DNA of 13,812 bases from the NCBI GenBank assembly GCA_027030285.1, contig JALVFC010000128.1:1-13812 (forward strand). Direction: 5' to 3'. Each line of letters starts with the position of its first letter. Position 1 is the stretch's first letter. Positions 7,415 to 12,166 of the stretch are shown piece by piece. The notes beneath the pieces are model-generated. The model searched no databases, was not told the DNA's origin, and saw only the letters and a program-made list of their open reading frames with translations. Source of the DNA: Thiotrichaceae bacterium. Lineage in GTDB: Bacteria > Pseudomonadota > Gammaproteobacteria > Thiotrichales > Thiotrichaceae. Position numbers and translations under genes: made by a program.

Positions 7415-8527
7415 CTAACCCGTTAAGCATTCAGGGTCAAATGTATACTCTCCCTGGAGCCAGGCGATGATTTCAGTGGCATAGGGACTATCAAACTGGC
7501 TGTAGGTTTGTATTAGCTGTTGGCGTTTTGGCTGATCGAGTTTATCTAGCCCCAGTGTCTGAAAGTTTTCGATATCTGCTGCTATTTGCTGTGCCAGGTT
7601 GTTACCATCCTGTCTTGACTCGTATTTTGCGCATAAGTGTTGCAAGGCTTCTTCAAGAACCTGTGCCGGATTATAGTCTTCCCCCCGGGAATAACTGCGC
7701 GGCAATGAGTACAGGGGAATACGCGACAGCCAGGGCTGATTCATGGGGTTTGTGGCATGTCCAGAGGTTTGTGAGTGTAGTGTATTAGGGCGGTTTTCAA
7801 AGGCTTTCAGGAACAGGAAGCGCGAAATGTCTGCGCCGTCATTGACGGGGTAATTATCCCATAGAAAGGGCTTGCGACCTAGCAGCTGCATAACGCTTTG
7901 CAGATGTTCCTGCGGGTATTCATGAGAACAGATTTGAGGCCCTGTCCAGAAAATATCCACCTCGGCAGGCAGACCTTCTCCCAGATCCTGAAAGTAGTTT
8001 GCAGGCATTGCCCCGAAGACTTTTTCCAGTTTGGACTCGAAGGAATAATAAGTGGGGCACATAATGACTTTTTTGGCTGTTGTTTGTGCCAAAACATCCC
8101 GCGTAATGTTGATTTGCATTTGTGCCAGATCAGGCTGGTCGCCACGCATATCGTCAAACAACAGACAGAGTATATCGACACCCAGTTTGTTTAAACGCTG
8201 GATTTTGTTTTGCAGGCTTTGTTGCGCATCGGCATTGTAATTTTTATATATCTCAAAAGGACTTAGCCCCAGGCCAAAATCAAGACCAACTTGCTGATAG
8301 TGACGAACAAGGTGTTGCAGTTGATCTGCGGTTTGTTGTGGCCAGTCCTGCTGCCAGGCTCTGCGTAAATAGGGGTCACCTTTGGGGGCATAGATATAGA
8401 ACTGGTAGCCATTTTCTTTTAGAAACTGTGCGTAGTCATGGCGTTCCTCAAATGGCCAGGAGCGACCGAAGAAGCCTTCTATGACGCCCAGGTAGGGACT
8501 GCTTGTGCTGGAATTTGATGTTTGCAT
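7415..8527 (-). CDS. GH84 family beta-N-acetylglucosaminidase (O-GlcNAcase-like)
   Basis: A 370-residue protein that should cleave terminal beta-linked GlcNAc by substrate-assisted catalysis. Family blocks in order: YLGVIEGFFGRSWPFEER (12-29), QFYIYAPKGDPYLRRAW (42-58), GLGLSPFE (85-92), LCLLFDDMRGD with the catalytic Asp pair 125-126, MCPTYY (156-161), DIFWTGPQI (191-199), FLWDNYPVND (221-230) and NPMNQPWLSRIPL (260-272). The N-terminus is polar with no signal peptide or lipobox, so the enzyme looks cytoplasmic, unlike the secreted clostridial or Bacteroides hyaluronidase-type members. GAAGAA precedes the ATG at 8527. It stands alone between a MITE and gene remnants, so its substrate (recycled cell-wall sugar, polysaccharide, or glycosylated protein) is not shown by context. 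Confidence 0.9.
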   Translation of the reverse strand: MQTSNSSTSSPYLGVIEGFFGRSWPFEERHDYAQFLKENGYQFYIYAPKGDPYLRRAWQQDWPQQTADQLQHLVRHYQQVGLDFGLGLSPFEIYKNYNADAQQSLQNKIQRLNKLGVDILCLLFDDMRGDQPDLAQMQINITRDVLAQTTAKKVIMCPTYYSFESKLEKVFGAMPANYFQDLGEGLPAEVDIFWTGPQICSHEYPQEHLQSVMQLLGRKPFLWDNYPVNDGADISRFLFLKAFENRPNTLHSQTSGHATNPMNQPWLSRIPLYSLPRSYSRGEDYNPAQVLEEALQHLCAKYESRQDGNNLAQQIAADIENFQTLGLDKLDQPKRQQLIQTYSQFDSPYATEIIAWLQGEYTFDPECLTG

Positions 8528-8566
8528 ATTTCGATTCTTCTTCTGTTATGTTCCCCGGATAGCCTG

Positions 8567-8782
8567 GTACAGTATTCAGTAATTAAGGCTAATAACTCTG
8601 GCGAGGATTAATTATTCCTGCTCCAGTACTATAAAGCTGCAATTGTAGGGTGCGCCGACGAAGGAGGCGCAACATAATCATACACTTACGGTGCGCCTCG
8701 TCCCTGGGCACACCCCACGAAATGAATACTTGTACAGCCTCTTTAGACCGTCAGATTGTTAGTCGTATTGCTAATGCTGTAC
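8567..8782. mobile_element. MITE-like element, copy 2 (about 216 bp, inverted relative to copy 1)
   Basis: The left arm starts GTACAGTATTCAGTAATTA and continues to ACTCTGGCGAGGAT. The reverse complement of the right arm starts GTACAGCATTAGCAATACG and continues through ACTAACAATCTGACGG to TCTAAA. The left arm matches the right arm of copy 1 and the right arm matches the left arm of copy 1, so this is the same element in the opposite orientation. The centre differs: instead of the palindromic middle of copy 1 it carries a GC-rich repeat unit (about 8640-8740). It occupies most of the 315-bp gap between the GH84 gene start and the methyltransferase gene end. No transposase gene is present. Confidence 0.8.
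8640..8740. repeat. GC-rich palindromic repeat nested in MITE copy 2
   Basis: CAATTGTAGGGTGCGCC followed by GACGAAGGAGGCGCA (8640-8671) matches the core of the repeat at 410-492. A second unit in inverse orientation, GGTGCGCCTCGTCC then GGGCACACCCC, follows at 8690-8716, and the segment ends with AATACTTGTACAGCCT (8725-8740), nearly the end of copy 1. Two divergent cores in head-to-head arrangement could form a long cruciform. The position inside the MITE arms suggests insertion of one repeat into another. No coding potential was seen. Confidence 0.65.
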
Positions 8783-8842
8783 TAGTGCACGTAACCAGTG
8801 GTGGTGGCGGCAAGTTATTACACTGAATAGTCACTGTAAGGC

Positions 8843-9586
8843 TTATTTTATACGTTTCCAGCAACTTAATTCTGCAATCGTATGCTGAAATTTGCGCTGT
8901 GTTTCACGGATCACGAAAGGTACATCCACGGGTTCACCCAGCATGGTGAAATGTGGCTCCAGTGCTATTTTCATACCATCCAGTACGCGAATATCCTGGC
9001 CATCTTCACTGTATCCACCCAGCCAGTTTTCACGCGGGGTATATTCTTCCAGCAAGGTATAGGGAGAGCTCATCACCAAGACGCCTCCCATATTCAGGTA
9101 TTGGTGTACGGAGTCTAAAAACCGCCTGGGGTCTTGCAAGCGATCCAGCAGGTTGCCTGCAAAAATCAGGTCATACCCTTCATGCCTGGCACTTAAATCA
9201 CAGGCATCTTCCTGAAAAAATGTGACCCGGTTTGCTATCTGATCAAGCTTGAGAGCTGCCAGATCCGCCTGACGCGGAATGACCAGCTCACCTTCAGTAA
9301 TGATAGAGTAATCCAGCGTTCCCCTCTTCTTTAGCTGTGTTGCACACTCAATAAAACGCGCTGACAAGTCTACACCAATCACTTCATCAAATGTCCGTGC
9401 CAGTTCAAAACTTGTTCGCCCGACAGCACAACCTAAATCCAGCGCTTTGCGTGTCGCTCCATTGTGTATCAGTTCAATACAGATTTGAGCGCATTTTGCC
9501 GGGTAGTTTTCTACCTCAAAATAACGATCTCCATAATGGAATTCCATATATTGTGTGACCAGTTCATCCGTTTCATAAGGGTTCAT
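8843..9586 (-). CDS. SAM-dependent methyltransferase, OvoA C-terminal (4-mercaptohistidine N1-methyltransferase) type
   Basis: A 247-residue class I methyltransferase. The N-terminal stretch NPYETDELVTQYMEFHYGD (2-20) and the VENYPAKCAQICIELI block that follows (25-40) are characteristic of the methyltransferase domain that forms the C-terminal third of the bifunctional ovothiol enzyme OvoA. Motif I is KALDLGCAVGRTSFELA (47-63), the SAM-ribose acidic residue is in GVDLS (Asp73), and DLIFAGNLLDRLQDP and GGVLVMSSPYTLLEEYTPRENWLGGY come later. In OvoA this domain methylates the imidazole nitrogen of 4-mercaptohistidine. Here it is a separate protein, starting 26 bp after the sulfoxide-synthase-like gene, as if OvoA had been split or had not yet fused. 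The actual substrate is unproven. Only a weak GGA lies before the ATG. Confidence 0.85.
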   Translation of the reverse strand: MNPYETDELVTQYMEFHYGDRYFEVENYPAKCAQICIELIHNGATRKALDLGCAVGRTSFELARTFDEVIGVDLSARFIECATQLKKRGTLDYSIITEGELVIPRQADLAALKLDQIANRVTFFQEDACDLSARHEGYDLIFAGNLLDRLQDPRRFLDSVHQYLNMGGVLVMSSPYTLLEEYTPRENWLGGYSEDGQDIRVLDGMKIALEPHFTMLGEPVDVPFVIRETQRKFQHTIAELSCWKRIK

Positions 9587-9612
9587 AAGTAGTCCATAAA
9601 TTTTGGCAAAAC

Positions 9613-10947
9613 CTAAAGCGCGCAGGTACGAAAGCCGACAAAAACATCATTTCGCTCAGGCAGGTACGCCTGTCGGTAACTTCCCCGAATTAAAATGGAC
9701 GAAGTTGCACAAGAGCCGCCCCTGGTGGTTTTATGATAACCAAACTGCAAGGTAGACATAAAAACATACATATCAACAGTAAAGCCAGGATAAGGAAGAT
9801 ACTGACTGGATGTCCATTCCCAGACAGTGCCCAGCATTTGTCGGCAACCAAAGGGGCTATCACCTTCAGGATAAGCAGTGACGGGGATTTGCGCGACATG
9901 TCCGCCATTCATATCTACTTTGCTGGAATCCATCTCATTACCCCAGGGGAATTTCCGAGGTGTCTGCCCTGCCCTGTTAGCTAATGCAGCCACCTCCCAT
10001 TCATATTCAGTTGGCAGTCGACGCCCCGCCCAGTTGCAGAAGGCTTCGGCCTCGAAAAAGGAAACATGCGTCACGGGGTAATCAGCAACTAGCGGCTGCC
10101 ACTGATCAAAGTGGCGTTCCAGCCATACGCCATCTTCCTGTTTCCAGTAAACTGGATGTTTAGGCGTAGCCATCAGTTTCTCAGGTGGCGTGCCAAAGTC
10201 GTGCTCTGTTCCAAGCCATTTTTTACCACCCCAACTCCACAGCTCCTTATTCTGGTAGCCACCATCTTCAATAAAAGCCAGATATTCCTCATTGGAAACC
10301 AGTGTTTTTGAGATACTAAAACCCTCCATTTCTATTTCAAACCCTGGTTTTTCATTATCAAAGGCAAAGTCTTCAGTGGCAAATTGCGGTGAATCTGCTG
10401 GCATGCCTATCCAGTAGCGCCCAGCTGGGATATCTGCATCACCTAAATCAGATTCATCACTCAGCGGAATGGGCTGATTGGCAGACTGGGAAAATTCCAT
10501 CTTTTTGTAACCCATGGTTTGCCGTGCCCAGATTAGCGACTCAATATGCATATTTTGATGAAAAATAGCGTATTTATATAAATACAGATCCGCCTGACTA
10601 AGCTCTCTGTTTTCTATGCGAGACAAAATTCTTTGGTGAATTTCATTGACATAATCTAGCGTTTTCTCACGGGAGGGAATCATGCCTGGTTGCCAGCGGT
10701 CTTCATGATCAATATTGAAAGAATCCCAGATATCATCCATTGAAGGATCAAAAGACTCAGCCTTATCCAGCTCTTTGAGAATAAAAACTTCAAAGAAAAA
10801 AGCTGCATGCCCCAGCTCCCAGAGAGGAGGATTCACACCGGGCTGATACGGCATGGCTATTTCCTCATCAGAAAGTGTTGTTATCAATGAGACAATCTTT
10901 TGCTGGGTATTTTTTAGTTCCTGAATCAGGCTGTCTTTATCATTCAT
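9613..10947 (-). CDS. EgtB/SenA-like non-heme iron C-S (or C-Se) bond-forming sulfoxide synthase
   Basis: A 444-residue two-domain enzyme. Residues 1-150 form a DinB-like helical domain with NPPLWELGHAAFFFEVF (39-55) and IFHQNMHIESLIW (128-140). His47, His130 and His134 are the likely facial iron triad of EgtB-type enzymes. Residues about 170-444 form an FGE-sulfatase (SUMF1) domain with GRYWIGMP, NEKPGFEIEMEGF, LVSNEEYLAFIEDGGY, AFCNWAGRRLPTEYEWE, FPWGN, GTVWEWTSSQYLPYPGF and a C-terminal GFRTCAL. Known relatives use O2 to join a thiol or selenosugar to the imidazole of histidine or hercynine. The WELGH form resembles SenA and some EgtB lineages more than the OvoA N-terminal domain as I remember them. 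No EgtD, SenB, SenC or OvoB gene is in the window. AGGA precedes the ATG, 19 bp after arsR. Confidence 0.85.
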   Translation of the reverse strand: MNDKDSLIQELKNTQQKIVSLITTLSDEEIAMPYQPGVNPPLWELGHAAFFFEVFILKELDKAESFDPSMDDIWDSFNIDHEDRWQPGMIPSREKTLDYVNEIHQRILSRIENRELSQADLYLYKYAIFHQNMHIESLIWARQTMGYKKMEFSQSANQPIPLSDESDLGDADIPAGRYWIGMPADSPQFATEDFAFDNEKPGFEIEMEGFSISKTLVSNEEYLAFIEDGGYQNKELWSWGGKKWLGTEHDFGTPPEKLMATPKHPVYWKQEDGVWLERHFDQWQPLVADYPVTHVSFFEAEAFCNWAGRRLPTEYEWEVAALANRAGQTPRKFPWGNEMDSSKVDMNGGHVAQIPVTAYPEGDSPFGCRQMLGTVWEWTSSQYLPYPGFTVDMYVFMSTLQFGYHKTTRGGSCATSSILIRGSYRQAYLPERNDVFVGFRTCAL

Positions 10948-10966
10948 TTAGGAGTCCTCATTGTAG

Positions 10967-11350
10967 TTACTCTTCATTTAACATTTTGATGCGATAGCCT
11001 TCAGGCAAACAGGTATCGGCTATTTTAGCAAGATCTGTTTTGTAGGGCTGAAGATTCAGGCAGCCTGACGCCAGTGCCCTTAATGAATTGTAGGTCCATG
11101 CGGGCATGTCAGGATGTAACCGATGAAAGATCCACAAACCTTCGCGCCTGTCCATCAGCCCCCCTTTTTTTCTCAAGATAGCCAGATGACGTGACATTTT
11201 CGGCTGCAATACACCTATAGTTTCAGTCAGCTGGCAGACGCACAATTCTTCCACCTGAGTTAGTAAAACCAGAATTCTAAGGCGAGTAGGGTCTGCCATA
11301 GATAAAGCAAAATCATCAGGAGATAATAAGTTAGGCGTATCGGTGCACAT
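10967..11350 (-). CDS. arsR: ArsR-family transcriptional repressor, As(III)-sensor type
   Basis: A winged-helix dimeric repressor of 127 residues. It has MADPTRLRILVLL (18-30), the metal-binding EELCVCQL with Cys37 and Cys39 (34-41), the recognition helix QPKMSRHLAILRKKGGLMDRR (49-69), and GLWIFHRLHPDMPAW (71-85). The whole stretch follows the arsenite sensor ArsR of E. coli (ELCVCDLC, QPKISRHLA, YRLSPHIPAW). The third cysteine of the E. coli motif is Thr here; additional cysteines at 2, 97 and 114 might complete a binding site. A GTG at 11359 would add three residues (VRK); the ATG at 11350 is preferred, with GAGAAAG just before it. It is the first gene of a three-gene unit with the sulfoxide synthase and methyltransferase, which it probably represses together with itself. 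No arsB, acr3 or arsC gene is nearby. Confidence 0.9.
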   Translation of the reverse strand: MCTDTPNLLSPDDFALSMADPTRLRILVLLTQVEELCVCQLTETIGVLQPKMSRHLAILRKKGGLMDRREGLWIFHRLHPDMPAWTYNSLRALASGCLNLQPYKTDLAKIADTCLPEGYRIKMLNEE

Positions 11351-11399
11351 CTTTCTCACAAAGACATTAAAACCGCCTATGATAATACATCTTGATAAA

Positions 11400-11428
11400 T
11401 ATATATATGTCTATTCGAATAAATTGAA
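11400..11428 (-). promoter_or_regulatory. Candidate arsR promoter with palindromic operator
   Basis: On the - strand a weak -35 (TTCAAT, 11423-11428) and a -10 (TATATA, 11400-11405) are 17 bp apart, which leaves a leader of roughly 45 bases to the arsR start. The perfect palindrome TATTCGAATA (11412-11421) lies in the spacer, where a repressor dimer would block RNA polymerase, as ArsR proteins do. The region is very AT-rich, so other -10 choices (for example TATTAT near 11383-11390) are possible. The call rests on pattern alone. Confidence 0.45.
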
Positions 11429-11549
11429 GCTAAATCCGTGAAACAATGCGGATAATTAGGAATAAAAGATTGGTTTAGCGCGGGATTTTTTAGAATCTTA
11501 GCTTCATGTAATAGCCTGTACGACTTCTCGCGACAACCAGGTAGCTTGA

Positions 11550-11566
11550 TTTAGAGGTTCTCTAAA
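11550..11566 (-). terminator. Hairpin directly after the pilin stop codon
   Basis: TTTAGAG-AAC-CTCTAAA (read on the - strand) forms a perfect 7-bp stem with a 3-base loop, starting two bases after the TGA of the minor pilin gene. Flanking TTGA/TCAA bases can extend the stem with one bulge. No T-run follows, so it is not a textbook intrinsic terminator. It may protect the 3' end of the pil transcript or end it inefficiently. The remaining gap up to arsR (11360-11549) shows only the arsR promoter candidate and AT-rich sequence. Confidence 0.4.
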
Positions 11567-11567
11567 G

Positions 11568-12164
11568 TCAATGAGGGACAGTTGTCGTTCGAATTCGCCC
11601 ACTATTGGCCACTACTACTTTTTTGGTACTAACATTACCTTGATTGATGGATAGCAGATCCACAGTAAGGCTTCCACCAACACCCTTAACTCTACCATTC
11701 ATCATATAGCCAATTTCAGCCACATAATTACCATTTCCTGTTACCGTTAAATTTGTATCCAGGTTTTCATGCACCCTCAGAAGTTCAGTCGTTTCATTCG
11801 TTCCATCACCATTCAGGTCACAGGTACGCACTAACTGATCATAATTTCCGTCATCATCACAGTCCATATAGATAATCCAGCCATTAGCGTAATTATATTT
11901 TTGCGCATCAGACTCACAATCCGAGCCATCAGCATTGCTGACACACATGATCACATCCATCTTTAGCTTTACGGCCTCACTTCGCACATAAAATAGTGCA
12001 GCACTTAATTCCTGAGCAACTATGTCTACCTGGTTTCTTTGCACCATTGAGCGCAAAGAAGGTACTGCCAGCGTCAACAAAATAGAGCTGATCGCGACAA
12101 CAATCATCAGTTCTACCAGAGTAAATCCAGTAGTACGTTTTACAATTGACTTGGAAGAACCCAT
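11568..12164 (-). CDS. GspH/FimT-family type IV minor pilin
   Basis: A 198-residue prepilin with a short basic leader and the type III signal GFTLVELMIVVAISSILLTLAVPS (13-36). PilD would cut after Gly13 and methylate Phe14, and Glu18 is the conserved +5 Glu. The globular part has four cysteines (CVSNADGSDC, MDC, RTC) that could form disulfides, and a DLNGDGTNE loop (about 115-123) resembling a calcium-binding EF-hand loop. It ends in the GRI/GRV-type strands common in FimT/FimU/GspH proteins. It starts two bases after the pilY1 stop, with AGGA inside the last pilY1 codons, so it is co-translated with pilY1. In Pseudomonas-type clusters fimT/fimU usually precede pilV-W-X-Y1; here a FimT-like gene follows pilY1. 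Confidence 0.85.
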   Translation of the reverse strand: MGSSKSIVKRTTGFTLVELMIVVAISSILLTLAVPSLRSMVQRNQVDIVAQELSAALFYVRSEAVKLKMDVIMCVSNADGSDCESDAQKYNYANGWIIYMDCDDDGNYDQLVRTCDLNGDGTNETTELLRVHENLDTNLTVTGNGNYVAEIGYMMNGRVKGVGGSLTVDLLSINQGNVSTKKVVVANSGRIRTTTVPH

Positions 12165-12166
12165 GA

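Noticed and set aside
8821..8836. Possible hairpin after the methyltransferase gene (CACTG...CACTG)
   Set aside because: It is a short direct repeat, not an inverted one, so it cannot form a terminator stem.
9613..10947. Assignment as a formylglycine-generating enzyme or PvdO-type protein
   Set aside because: The N-terminal DinB-like domain with the GH and HxxxH iron ligands marks EgtB-type enzymes; formylglycine-generating enzymes lack it.
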